Part shown: positions 25,330-35,884 of the stretch, piece by piece
How the letters are laid out: each line of letters opens with the position of its first letter
Position numbering within the stretch: position 1 is the first letter of the stretch
DNA from: Lepeophtheirus salmonis
Taxonomy: Eukaryota; Arthropoda; Copepoda; Siphonostomatoida; Caligidae
Assembly (NCBI RefSeq): GCF_016086655.4
Contig: NC_052135.2
Coordinates: 19,434,363-19,498,362, forward strand
Reading direction: 5' to 3'
Length of the DNA stretch: 64,000 nt
Position numbers and translations under genes: made by a program
Notes under the pieces: model-generated
What the model saw: the letters and a program-made list of their open reading frames with translations, nothing else
Databases searched by the model: none
What the model was told of the DNA's origin: nothing

Positions 25330-25760
25330 AGTGTGCAGCAGTAAAACGCGACCTTTTGGTGTAGGATACAAAAAATCGACTTCCTCAACAACAACATACT
25401 GTTGAACGAGTGGGCTATATATTATTCAAAAAGAACGATAATTTCAAATTATTTCTCAAATTGGGCGCCCTCTGCTACCACCATAGGCTCGATTCTGGGC
25501 CTGAAGACTGGGCATACCTTGACGACGTGGACATCGGACATGGTCAACCACTGCCTCTCGGCATGATGTCTTTAATGCGTCAACACTGTGATGGGGGGGG
25601 CGGCACATGCCCAACTTTCGACATAGCTCCAGATGCCATAGTCGGGAGGATCCATATCGGGCAAGGAAGGAAGCCACAAATCGTGTTTCCAGAATTCGAA
25701 ATAATTCTCCTGGAGCCATTGCTTTGTAAACTTTGTTTGCTCTTGTGAACGCTAATATTT
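25330..25760 (-). pseudogene. Tc1/mariner-superfamily transposase C-terminal relic
   Basis: Minus strand from about 25748 reads QWLQENYFEFWKHDLWLPSL, then PDMDPPDYGIWSYVES, the conserved 'W-P-P-x-S-P-D-x-N-P-x-D-Y-x-[IV]-W' end of Tc1-like transposases. A stop/frameshift at about 25580 then splits the last part, which continues as VVKVCPVFRPRIEPMVVAEG and a stop near 25455. Beyond it the strand reads a possible terminal repeat ('gtcgcgttttactgctgc', in reverse of 25335-25353). Upstream catalytic residues are missing. Confidence 0.75.
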
Positions 25761-27707
25761 AACGGATTATTGTGTTACAAATATTGAGACTTAGTTCTCA
25801 AATGAGGTTTGAGGTTTGACGTAAAGTGTATTTGGTACTACCGGCATTATAATTGGAATACAGAACGGAACGAAGAACAGAACGGAAATAATGGCTGAAT
25901 GCAGAACGCTGAACGGAACGCCAAAATAACGATACGCTCCCAAGCCTGCACTTCCCTATAAATTATAATCATCAAACCTTAGTCTTCAATATTCCCTTTT
26001 AAAGGGAAAAGGTTTTTTCTTTTCTCCTTGTTCATCTAGAAAAGTTGCATCATACAGATATCCTAGAAAAAAAGAACAACAAAATACTACTATGCACTCC
26101 AATACAAGCATTTAAAACGATGACTAATCAATGAGTCAAAAACAAGTTTCTGAAAGTTCAAAAAGCAACCATAAAATAAACAAAAAATTCTAGAATAACG
26201 AAAAAAACAAGCAAACTACTATTTCGAACTAAAAGATTTGAATTTTTAAAATAAAGAATAATCTTACACAAAACCATCAAATAGCTTGCTGAGAATAAAG
26301 GGTGAAATTTAATTAGATCTCCAGCAAACTTCCAAGATGAGATATGTTTATCTGGAACTTTAATCGTAAAAGCAGTATAGCGAGCAGCTGCATCAACGAG
26401 AATTGCTCTTAATTACACCACTTTTATAGGTTTCAAATGTGTCAGTTTCTCCGCGATAAGAGCTTTGTAATTTAAAACAACATACTGTATTGATTTGCTC
26501 TTTTATGAAGCAATAACTTTTCTACTCCAAATAGTAGGATTTTCTTTGAGTAACACCCTTCAAATTGAGCAAAAACAACTTTGTCAGTATCCGCAGAGCC
26601 TGACTATTACTAAAAGCATGAACCACGGAGTTAAATGGCGTGCCACAGTCATTACAGGGAGAATTAAAATAAATACATCCCGAGGATATTTGAAATTGTG
26701 TCGTAAAATTCTTACCAACTTCTAAACTAATAAGAGATTTTAAAATTCGACTTTGACAAGATTCCGATAGTACAAGGAAATCTAAAAAACTACATTATTT
26801 CTTCACCTCATCCACATTTGCCGCTGGACTGTTTATTTTCAAGAGCCAGGGCATTGGCAATCAATATTGTGGATGACGAAGGTTCTTGATGCTGAATGAG
26901 GTATTGCTAGATATAATCAAGGAAAGTGAAGTGACAAAAAAAAACTAAAGACAAGATAATTTTTATTTGATAATAGAAATATATTACTCTTCAACATATT
27001 TTTTATAAAACCCATAATAAAAAAGTTTTGGTTCATACACGTTTAGAAATTGCAATTGCGCTAGAGGCAAACGTAAACCAAGTTAGCAAAAATTTTGTAT
27101 TTGTGTTCTACTTACCTAGCCGCAGTACCAAAATAAGGTTCTGCTGATTTTGATAATGTTGGGGCAACTGCATATCCCTAATGACTAACCGTTTCTTTTT
27201 CGCCGCACATATTCTCTTTTTACTTATTACTAATCAATGAAGTATCTGTGGTTTTTTAACTCGGGAATCAAAATGAAATATAAATTATAAATTTGTATTT
27301 GATTTTTATACACACAGAGCAGTAATAATTGAGTATTGACTCTAATAATACAGCTAATAATACTCTGTTAACTTCCCCAGGGGGATGAATGAATATTTTA
27401 TAAAACATTAACACATTAATGCAAAAGTTTTGGCATGACAATGTTTAATAAGATACATACGTGATATTTAATTTATGAAATATATTTTAAGAATTGTACC
27501 CCAATATCCCTAATCACACTTTCACGTATCACTAAAAAAACAACTTAGCGTACCACAATTTGAAAACTATCGTACTAGCTATATAATATTAAATCCTATT
27601 TTCTGAGTAGGAATTTTTACCCCATAATTTCTATAGGCATTAGTATTTACTTTAGTAATTTACAAAATCTAATTTTCTATCCCAAATTCTAAAAATCCTA
27701 ATAACTA
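25761..27707. other. Intergenic stretch, no gene seen
   Basis: No recognisable domain in the short frames (26495-26725 has none). AT-rich with A-runs near 26930-26950. Confidence 0.4.
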
Positions 27708-27871
27708 GAGTAGGTTTGCTGGCGTTGCCCTGGACATTAAGAAATTAAAATCAATTAAGAACTTTTCTCCTTAATATAAAACAAAAAATAAAGACTGTAA
27801 TTTTCAAGAATGATTCTCATGTTGGTTTTATGAGTATCATGTATGACTCAGAGGGCTCTCTTGTATGAGTA

Positions 27872-28744
27872 TACTAGCGTTTGAAAAGTCTGTGCAATGT
27901 TACATTGCCAATGTAAAAGGGATGACACTACTGGTGCGTATCGAGGTTATGTTTAGTTTGTGGCATCAGACCAAGTTTCAAGCAGATTGTTCAATTTCTT
28001 TCTGTCTGGCATTCGTTTGAATCGAGGAAGTGGTGTGATTTTCAAAAAATGGAAGAATAAGAATTTTGTGTGTTGATTAAACATTAGTTTATGAAAGGCA
28101 AAACACCTCAAGAGACTAAAAAGAAGCTAAATATACATTATGGGGACCCTGCTCCTTTGATTATAATAGTTTATAATTTGATTTCATAAATTTCGGAGTG
28201 GTCATATAGGCACAAGTGACAATGAACGTCCTGTTAAGTTTAATACTCCATAAATCATTGATAAAATCCACGATATGGTGATGGATGACAGAAGAGTGAA
28301 GGTGCATGAGATTGCTAGTGCTGTGGGCATCTCGAATGACCGAATATATAATATTTTGCATCAATATTTGGATATGAAAAAGCTATCCGCAAGATGGGTG
28401 CTCACGCTTAACAAAAACGAAATCGTGTGAAGTGTTGTAAGGACAGTTTGCAACTGTTCCAGTAGAATTTGCAGGACCTTAAGCGTCGTTTTGTCACTAT
28501 GGATGAAACATGGATATATCACTACACTCCGAACAATCTAAACGCTGGGTTATCAAGGGGGAATCTGCGTCAAAAAAGGGGAAGACCGTTCTTCGATATA
28601 AACGAATGCCTAAGAGAAAAAAATAGACTGATGTAGCTGAAAGTTGGTGTGTGTTCTTCCAAGAGATGGTACTATCTAAATATAACCTCGATACGTGCCA
28701 GCCTATAGGACTTAGAACGGACTTTTCAAACAACCCTTGTAATA
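27872..28744 (+). mobile_element. Mariner element, internally deleted, nested in family-A repeat
   Basis: The two ends are imperfect inverted copies: 27877-27890 GTTTGAAAAGTCTG and, reversed, 28717-28730; the inner block CGTATCGAGGTTATGTTTAG (27938-27957) reappears inverted near 28675-28695 with changes. Both flanks lie at TA, the known mariner target. Host repeat sequence continues on each side, so the order of events is repeat first, mariner later. Length is about 870 bp, shorter than a full ~1.3 kb mariner, with the transposase 3' portion deleted. Confidence 0.8.
28060..28640 (+). pseudogene. Mariner transposase remnant
   Basis: In shifting plus-strand frames: SGHIGTSDNERPVKF, IHDMVMDDRRVKVHEIASAV, MKKLSARWVLTLNKN, VTMDETWIYHYTPNN (or the adjacent frame EQSKRWVIKGESASKKGKTV). 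These correspond in order to the HTH region and first catalytic aspartate (V-T-x-DETW-I) of mariner transposases. The second and third catalytic aspartates are absent because the element is deleted from about 28620 to the right inverted repeat. Many stops and frameshifts are present. Confidence 0.8.
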
Positions 28745-29915
28745 TATAGGCATTATATAGACAATTTTCGTTCACGCGATGGGAAATTAATTGCTTTATT
28801 CCGGGTCAGACGCCAAACTCGCAGTCTTACGGCTGCTTCCCTGAGCTCCAAGGAAACCTTCTAATATCCCAAAATACACCTCGACTCTCAGGTTGTACAT
28901 GTAAAGTACTTGGCCAAAATACAGCATAAACTCTACCGCCGTCCCTTTTCTAGGCACCAAGGAACCCTTCTAATATGCTATAATACACCCCCAACCCAGG
29001 GCTTGTGCAGGTGAACTGCTGCGCGTGAGTCAAGTTAAATTTATCCGCTGTCCCTTCCCTGAGCATCATGAAACCCTCCTAATATCCCAAATTACACACC
29101 GGCTCTCAGCCTGTATAGGTGAAATACTGGGCCTGGAGGCAGTTTAAACTGCACTGCCCCCGTATTTCTAAGCACTAAGAACCCCTTCTAGTATGCTAAA
29201 ATATAACGCCAACGGGTTGTGTATATAAGCTGCTGGTCCCTGAGGTAGGTAAAATTCTTCCACCGCCACTTCCTTGTGCATCCAAGAATCCTTCTAATAT
29301 GCTAATTACTCCCCGGCCCTCAGGTTGTACAGGTGAAGTGCGAAAAATGCTATTTTAAATCCACCATGTCCTTGAAAGCCACACAAAAAATATGCTAGAA
29401 GCGTTTCTGGAGCCTTAAGAACCTACATGCAAATCCATTTATTGGTTAAGCCCTGATTTAGGGACTAACAAACACACAAAACGAGAGACATTCTCATTTA
29501 ATATAGAGGATAAAATACGATCGCTAAAATTTATTACAATTTTGTGTTGAAATGCCAACACAGAAACTGCAAATTAAAAAAAAACCCGCACATTTAAACC
29601 CAAGTATTTGACTACTAAAAAATAACTACTGACTATAGTTAACAATTAATAAGAATGTATTTTGATGTTTCTATTATATATATTTAAAAAAATCATATAA
29701 TCTAAGGCTTTAATAAGATAAATTAGCAGCACAATCAGTTGAAGAATCAACTTAAAAACATAAAATTATTAAATACAATAATGATAAATGAAATCAAACT
29801 GAATGTTCCATACTTAAAAAAAGGAAAAAGAATAGAGATGGGATGATATTAAATGATATATTATATATATATATATAGGTCTTTTTGGATGACGAAAGAT
29901 ATTTAGATACATCCA

Positions 29916-31008
29916 CTATGAGGAGGAGGACTCTTGTGACTGAGGCTTATTGTTGTTTTTCTCATTAAAGTTCAAAACGATTCTCTGCTTGAGCCTGAGA
30001 AACATGTACTGCTTGTGATAGATTTTGAATGCTCCCTTGACGCCGATGTAGGTGAGTCCACCACAGAGTGTTTTTTGAAGTGCGACATGTCCCAAGTGGA
30101 GAATAGAGTCGCTCCAATGATGGAAGAGATGGCTGGGAAGAAGAGGGCACCAATGAGGATTCTAGTGATGGGAATCGGATCTGAAACAGCAGCTGCGACG
30201 GAGGTGGAAGAAGAAGTACATAGATTAGAGGGTATCTCTGCAAAACTTGGAAGGATGAATCTCGTAAGTGGTGTTTTTGGGACAGCATAGCGTAAGAACT
30301 TGATGATCTGAAAAAAGAAAGAAGTTTGATTGAGTGAACTAGTGTATTAAGAAAGAAAAACTGACTGGCTCGTGCCATCGAATCATTTTCCCCATACATA
30401 GAGCGATGGGTACTAAAGGTAGAACGATGAGCAATATGCAGGGATCACATTTTTCCATAAGTAAAAGTCCTTTTTGTGACCAGAGCATTGCATGACCGTG
30501 ATGGCACCATACGTGACACAAGACCAGTAGGCAGAGGCGAAACAAATCCCTCCAGTGAGTATCTGTAAACAATGGAATGGAATAGAATAAGGAGAGATTA
30601 GGAATTTGGATCTTACAGGACATATCCGCTCAACAAATTGATCACAAGAGTCCAAAAGACTCACAATGTGGGGAACAGGAGGAAAGCTAACAACATATGG
30701 AGTGCCACATTGAGGACATTCAACGGGATTGAGTTTGGCGTACTTTTGTTTCTCATCGATCCACATCTGGATGCAAATCTGATGTCCCCATTTCGTGGTT
30801 CCGCTGCACCTAAGAAGAAGAAGAAGAAGGAGAAATCCATAGAGAAAGATGATTTCTACTCTGAGAAATAGAAATAATACCTGCAAGGATTCACCCAAAC
30901 AGCTTGTGGATCGTCTTCGTCATACGCATAACAGATCCAGCATTGTCTTCCATCATCCGCATCATCGAAAATGACAGGGTAAGGAGAGGGCGAAGAAGAG
31001 GAGGACAT
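29916..31008 (-). pseudogene. MARCHF5: MARCHF5-like E3 ligase, left copy with two frameshifts
   Basis: Same four-exon structure as the right copy, by mirror: exons 30881-31008, 30617-30809, 30366-30562 and 29916-30307. Exon 3 is 197 bp instead of 198: the T-run at 30471-30475 (A-run on the gene strand) has five bases where the right copy has six. Exon 4 is 392 instead of 393: 30071-30076 has six where the other has seven. The first shift falls after residue 138 and reaches a stop about 18 residues later, leaving a ~156-residue product with the RING-CH domain and only the first membrane segment. Splice sites and start are intact. Either a decaying duplicate or homopolymer errors in the sequence; both events being deletions in A-runs keeps the second option open. 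Confidence 0.8.
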
Positions 31009-31818
31009 TCTACTCGTATTTTAGGATTCTCAAGTGCTTAATTCAAACACATTCACTAATTATTGATTATTGATTATTCCATACATTCATTCCAATTTGG
31101 AAATTGTAAATTCGAAATTTCAATCCATCATTTCATGTTTGCAAAATCTTAATTGTTCCAGTTTGGAGACAAGAGGACGTGCTTTGGGGCCCAAATCCGT
31201 TCTATTAATTGAATTGGACGACGAAACAACGACGAAACTCTTGGAGTAGGAAGAAACGAAATAAATATTATCAATTTATGTCTATGATAATAATTAATAT
31301 CAATGTAATCAAGAATAGAAAAGAAGAGAGAAATGGGAGTTGAAGGGGAGTTGAGGTGAGTTGAAGTCAGTTGACTCAAGTTGAACTCAACTCTCCCATA
31401 GGCCATATCCTTCCATCACGAGTTCTACTCTACTCTCTATCTCTGAAATCATCTCCGAAATCCGAGACGGATTCTATTTTGTTCTATTTATTAAAATATA
31501 AAGTTAGAGAAATAGTCTACTATTGCATTGCATTAGGAATCAATTAATTCTAATTGGGGTGAGTCCAACCCAGAAAGAGACCTAGCCCGGGATGAGTAAG
31601 CTTAAAGGATGAGCATTGAGCAGCTAGGAGGAAATGTTAATGAAAATGCAACAGCTGAAGAAGCGTATGTCTCAAGAACTGGACTTTTCAATTGGCTCTT
31701 TCTCATTTTGTATCTAAAAGAAATAGTGAGTGTGGATTGGCTATTTCGGCCCTCAACGGGTCTTAATCCCTAGAAAAACATTGAGCGCCTAGTATTATTT
31801 TTTTTTCTCGGTTACGGT

Positions 31819-31826
31819 TATAAATA
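31819..31826 (+). promoter_or_regulatory. TATA-like box for NAA50 (left copy)
   Basis: TATAAATA lies about 110 bp upstream of a good splice donor (TAAG|GTAAAT at 31935). A non-coding first exon would run from about 31850 to 31934, followed by an intron to the acceptor TTTCCAG at 32069, just before the coding start. The same box is conserved in the mirror copy. Inferred, not tested. Confidence 0.5.
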
Positions 31827-32086
31827 GCCTCTCAAAGGCAGCTCTTTTTCTTCTCGAGTCCTGGAATTGCATGAGTGAGAGAGAGGATCGAGATTGAGGG
31901 CCATTCTCCGTGATTTTCCATCATTAAAACTAAGGTAAATAGTTGGGAGTTGTAATCCATGCTTGTTCCGTATGTATCCGTATGTATTGGACGTGAAAAC
32001 AATGAATGTGCCTAGATCTGACTTTTTGATAATGAGGCAATCCTAATTTCTCCCCTTCTTTCTTTCCAGCTTCTCCCTCTCCAGAA

Positions 32087-32653
32087 ATGCCTGACGCTTG
32101 TGGTGTGAATATCGATCTGGGCGACGTGACCCGGCACAACATAAACATTCTTAAAAAGATCAATGAAGTTGTTCTTCCAGTCATTTATAATGTTCAGTTC
32201 TACAAAGCTGTATTAGAATATGGAGAATTCTCCAAACTTGCATACTACAATGACATCGTCGTTGGAGCCGTCTGCTGCCGGATACACACTTCCACGAATC
32301 CTGCATCTCGCAAATTATACATCATGACATTAGGCTGTCTCTCTCCGTATCGCCGCCGTGGAATCGGCTCACAAATGCTCAGGCACGTTCTAGATACTGT
32401 TGAAAAGGAAGGGAATTTTGACGCCATTACACTTCATGTCCAGGTGAACAATGAGGGTGCTATAGAGTTCTATAAAAACTTTGGATTCGACATTGTTGGA
32501 ACTAAAGAACAATACTACAAAAGAATAGAGCCTGCAGATGCTCACGTTCTAGAAAAACAACTTAGACCCTCTAAACAAGTTAATGGTGTTGTTGCTCATG
32601 ATGTTGCGGATCATGTGGCGGACGTGACGGACGTGGCGGATCATCAGTCATAA
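32087..32653 (+). CDS. NAA50: N-alpha-acetyltransferase 50 (left copy)
   Basis: A 188-residue GNAT acetyltransferase in one exon. It should acetylate the N-terminal methionine of proteins starting Met-hydrophobic, acting with the NatA complex at the ribosome; in flies the orthologue (San) is needed for sister-chromatid cohesion. Visible features: N-terminal IDLGDVTRHN and LPVIYN (peptide-binding side), LYIMTLGCLSPYRRRGIG with the acetyl-CoA motif R89-x-x-G92-x-G94, the expected catalytic pair Y78 and H117 (LHVQVNNEGA), and YYKRIEPADAHVLEK near 155-170. The ~20-residue C-terminal tail is a VADH/VADV repeat and is longer than the human 169-residue protein. Upstream is a TATA-like box and a probable 5'-UTR intron (31935-32069). 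An AATAAA lies at 32741. The gene is divergent from MARCHF5 and identical in protein to the mirror copy. Confidence 0.95.
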   Translation: MPDACGVNIDLGDVTRHNINILKKINEVVLPVIYNVQFYKAVLEYGEFSKLAYYNDIVVGAVCCRIHTSTNPASRKLYIMTLGCLSPYRRRGIGSQMLRHVLDTVEKEGNFDAITLHVQVNNEGAIEFYKNFGFDIVGTKEQYYKRIEPADAHVLEKQLRPSKQVNGVVAHDVADHVADVTDVADHQS

Positions 32654-32689
32654 ATACATATTCATATTTCATTATAATATACATATTTA

Positions 32690-32730
32690 TCTCTCTCTCT
32701 CACACACACACAAACACACACACACACACT
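32690..32730. repeat. CT/CA microsatellite in left arm
   Basis: (CT)5 then CA repeats with one AA interruption, in the 3' flank of NAA50. The mirror site at 35240-35282 has (CT)6, a useful marker to tell the two arms apart. Confidence 0.85.
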
Positions 32731-33228
32731 TTGATCGCAAAATAAATCTAACCAAATATGAATTACTCCATTCCTCTTTACTTTCATTGCTTTGTATTCG
32801 AAATTGAACATGTATCCACTACTCTCTTGTCAGTCATTCCATTGATAAAGCTAGATACAGCCATCATTGAGTAGAGCACTACTTTTCTTTTATTACTAAT
32901 TCACTGATTGTATAACAATGTTACATTTCCATTTCTCATCAGAACAATACAGTGCTACGTACATACTTTGATTTACAAACAGCCTTTACCACTTCCCAAG
33001 AAGTTCCTCGTAAATACAGATAGCTATCTCACCAGTTTTGACTTTTTTAAAAGTCATTTTAATCTACCATTTTCTTCAAATGCAAATAGATATAAATGTT
33101 GTTGTTTTTTGCCTCAGATTTTATAGTTCTTAGAAACAGCTTCATTACTTTTTCATCAATCTAGATTTATTAATTGTTGCAAAATTGCAGATCACGATAG
33201 TCCTTTCTAATGAGTAAATAAGGTAATG

Positions 33229-34740
33229 CAAGTTGCTAAACACTATATATACAATTTTTTTATTGAGTTTGTAGGCCACTTTGTTAGTGTTGAAGTCCAC
33301 AAGAAAAATAGTTTCATATTCTTTTATTAATTTTCAAGTGGGAAGTTTTTGTCTTATATTATTATCAAATGTTGCTTAGTACTTTATAATAAGTCATTTG
33401 ATGGCCCCGATTGAATTAGTTAGGCAGTGTTATAGTAGATATAATAGAACACACATTGGTGAATAGATGTTTACCTATATAAAACTTTTAATTGAAAATC
33501 ATACTTAGGGGTAGGGGCCGTTGCTAGCTTGTATCATTTGGGCTTAGCCCCAAAAATTATCAACACCGTTGTATAACTACTTATACAAATTGATGTATTA
33601 ATTATAATATACTATAACATTTGCGCGAGCTTGAGCCAATCCCCCCCCCTAAAAAGAGGGGTGTTACCAACACTCCTTAGGAGTTTCTGTTTTCTAAAGA
33701 TTTTAGAAAATTTATCACATCTTATGCTTTTGACAGTTTGTTTCGGTAAATATATTTGCCTTCGACTCATTATAACGCTTGTAATCTTTCTTATTTTTCA
33801 TTTAATTGAACTTATCATAAATTTTCTATAAAATCTATTCAAAATGATATTTTTCTTCTATTAAATTTAACTGTAGTTGGTACAACCGAGCTTTAATGGC
33901 TTTATATGATTCATTATTATGCATAATATCTTAAACAAAATAATATATATTTTGTTTAAGATATACTAATTTTTCTAAAAATATTTGTCTATTTTGATGC
34001 ATAGTAGTTTTTGCCATGAAATATATTTACTTTCTCTAGGTCAAGACTATTATTAGTTGTTACATATTCTATGGCTTATGATACTTCGAATTACATGAAT
34101 AAATTGTTATTTAGAGTAATCAACAAATTTTCTTTGTCTCGAACTATCGACTCGGTTCTATTGGATTATTTTTCGACTTGACTCAAATTATGATTCCATT
34201 ATCACATCCGAAAAAAAGGAGTCACTTCATATTTATAAAGCCTGCTGTCTGCTTGACTTATCACTAAACCTCATCAAAAGTTATGAGTTTTATGGAGATT
34301 CTTCTACTCAATCACAGTTTCTAATGAGTTTATTGATCTTCTAATCTCAAAAGAGACTGACTACCTAGGCTTTCTAACGAATTTCAAAATCTCCGTTATT
34401 TTTTAAACTTGACTTAGTTTGGCACAACGCTCATTTATTCAAGAAAAGGTCTAGTCCCTTATTTAAAATTTCGTGTTGAAATCAACAATTACATTAATAG
34501 TAAGTTGTAAAAACTTAAATGATATTGTAAAAAAACAAAAAAATTATCAAATACGGGCAATCACTATGTTTATAAAACACACTCATAGGAAATATTATCC
34601 TGTAGACACCAAAAAGCATATTAGTTTAATTGTATCATTTTAATAAAGAGTCCGAACTACTGAATTTTAGACATTAAGACCAATCTAATCGACATTTTAG
34701 TGAAATCTTGATAAAAAAAAAGAAGGTATACATAGTGTTT
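33229..34740. other. Palindrome spacer, no gene seen
   Basis: 1512 bp between the two arms. It contains a C-run at 33641-33648 and a 16-bp hairpin at 33926-33964. No coding motif; the frame at 33631-33831 has none. It is the only unique sequence inside the palindrome and therefore the loop of any cruciform. Confidence 0.7.
33926..33964. repeat. Perfect 16-bp hairpin within palindrome spacer
   Basis: 33926-33941 pairs with 33949-33964 around a 7-base AT loop. It lies close to the geometric centre of the large palindrome (about 33985). Confidence 0.75.
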
Positions 34741-35239
34741 CATTACCTTATTTACTCATTAGAAAGGACTATCGTGATCTGCAATTTTGCAACAATTAAT
34801 AAATCTAGATTGATGAAAAAGTAATGAAGCTGTTTCTAAGAACTATAAAATCTGAGGCAAAAAACAACAACATTTATATCTATTTGCATTTGAAGAAAAT
34901 GGTAGATTAAAATGACTTTTAAAAAAGTCAAAACTGGTGAGATAGCTATCTGTATTTACGAGGAACTTCTTGGGAAGTGGTAAAGGCTGTTTGTAAATCA
35001 AAGTATGTACGTAGCACTGTATTGTTCTGATGAGAAATGGAAATGTAACATTGTTATACAATCAGTGAATTAGTAATAAAAGAAAAGTAGTGCTCTACTC
35101 AATGATGGCTGTATCTAGCTTTATCAATGGAATGACTGACAAGAGAGTAGTGGATACATGTTCAATTTCGAATACAAAGCAATGAAAGTAAAGAGGAATG
35201 GAGTAATTCATATTTGGTTAGATTTATTTTGCGATCAAA

Positions 35240-35282
35240 GTGTGTGTGTGTGTGTTTGTGTGTGTGTGAGAGAGAGAGAGAT
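35240..35282. repeat. GT/GA microsatellite in right arm
   Basis: Mirror of the left-arm CT/CA tract with one more dinucleotide unit; lies in the 3' flank of the right NAA50 copy. Confidence 0.85.
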
Positions 35283-35317
35283 AAATATGTATATTATAAT
35301 GAAATATGAATATGTAT

Positions 35318-35884
35318 TTATGACTGATGATCCGCCACGTCCGTCACGTCCGCCACATGATCCGCAACATCATGAGCAACAACACCATTAACTTGTTTAG
35401 AGGGTCTAAGTTGTTTTTCTAGAACGTGAGCATCTGCAGGCTCTATTCTTTTGTAGTATTGTTCTTTAGTTCCAACAATGTCGAATCCAAAGTTTTTATA
35501 GAACTCTATAGCACCCTCATTGTTCACCTGGACATGAAGTGTAATGGCGTCAAAATTCCCTTCCTTTTCAACAGTATCTAGAACGTGCCTGAGCATTTGT
35601 GAGCCGATTCCACGGCGGCGATACGGAGAGAGACAGCCTAATGTCATGATGTATAATTTGCGAGATGCAGGATTCGTGGAAGTGTGTATCCGGCAGCAGA
35701 CGGCTCCAACGACGATGTCATTGTAGTATGCAAGTTTGGAGAATTCTCCATATTCTAATACAGCTTTGTAGAACTGAACATTATAAATGACTGGAAGAAC
35801 AACTTCATTGATCTTTTTAAGAATGTTTATGTTGTGCCGGGTCACGTCGCCCAGATCGATATTCACACCACAAGCGTCAGGCAT
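35318..35884 (-). CDS. NAA50: N-alpha-acetyltransferase 50 (right copy)
   Basis: Encodes the same 188 residues as the copy at 32087-32653, with no nucleotide difference that I could find by eye in the coding region. The same acetyl-CoA motif (R89-x-x-G92-x-G94), Y78, H117 and repetitive C-terminal tail are present. A mirror TATA-like box is at 36145-36152 and the probable 5'-UTR intron is at about 35902-36036. An AATAAA on the gene strand is at 35223-35228. Divergent from the intact MARCHF5 at 36963. Identical coding sequence beside diverged flanks fits either recent duplication, gene conversion or constraint; this cannot be separated here. If the palindrome is an assembly artefact this copy is not real. 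Confidence 0.93.
   Translation of the reverse strand: MPDACGVNIDLGDVTRHNINILKKINEVVLPVIYNVQFYKAVLEYGEFSKLAYYNDIVVGAVCCRIHTSTNPASRKLYIMTLGCLSPYRRRGIGSQMLRHVLDTVEKEGNFDAITLHVQVNNEGAIEFYKNFGFDIVGTKEQYYKRIEPADAHVLEKQLRPSKQVNGVVAHDVADHVADVTDVADHQS

Larger units (their letters stand above)
27708..29520. repeat. Dispersed compound repeat (family A), second locus, interrupted by a mariner
   Basis: The head at 27715-27800 ('gcgttgccctggacattaag', 'cttctccttaatataaaac') matches 3470-3540. After the mariner the repeat resumes with 'ggtcagacgccaaactcgcagtc' at about 28805, matching 3650-3672. About 108-bp units are marked near 28847, 28957, 29064, 29174 and 29280. The 3' end has the same phrases (gcgtttctggagcc, then 'acattctcatttaatata') as 4385-4490. 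This shows one ordered element, not chance low complexity. Confidence 0.75.
29796..33228. repeat. Left arm of large inverted duplication (palindrome)
   Basis: Nearly identical to the reverse complement of 34741-38177. Positions mirror with a sum of about 67970 (67973 at the outer end, 67971 at the genes, 67969 at the inner end). The outer break follows 'gaatgttccatactt' preceded by AAACT; the inner break is right after 'gagtaaataaggtaatg', with a further weak match after a small insertion. Differences noticed: two A-run deletions in MARCHF5, a CT microsatellite of 5 versus 6 units, small indels near 31050, and several single-base changes (for example near 31470). The arm carries NAA50 and MARCHF5 divergently. 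Confidence 0.95.

Noticed and set aside
32908..35061. Identical 72-residue open frames at 32908-33126 (+) and 34843-35061 (-)
   Set aside because: They are identical only because they lie in the two arms of the palindrome; no domain, poor context for a gene, in the 3' flank of NAA50.
35158..35391. Frame with a poly-Cys-Val run
   Set aside because: Translation of the GT microsatellite in the right palindrome arm.
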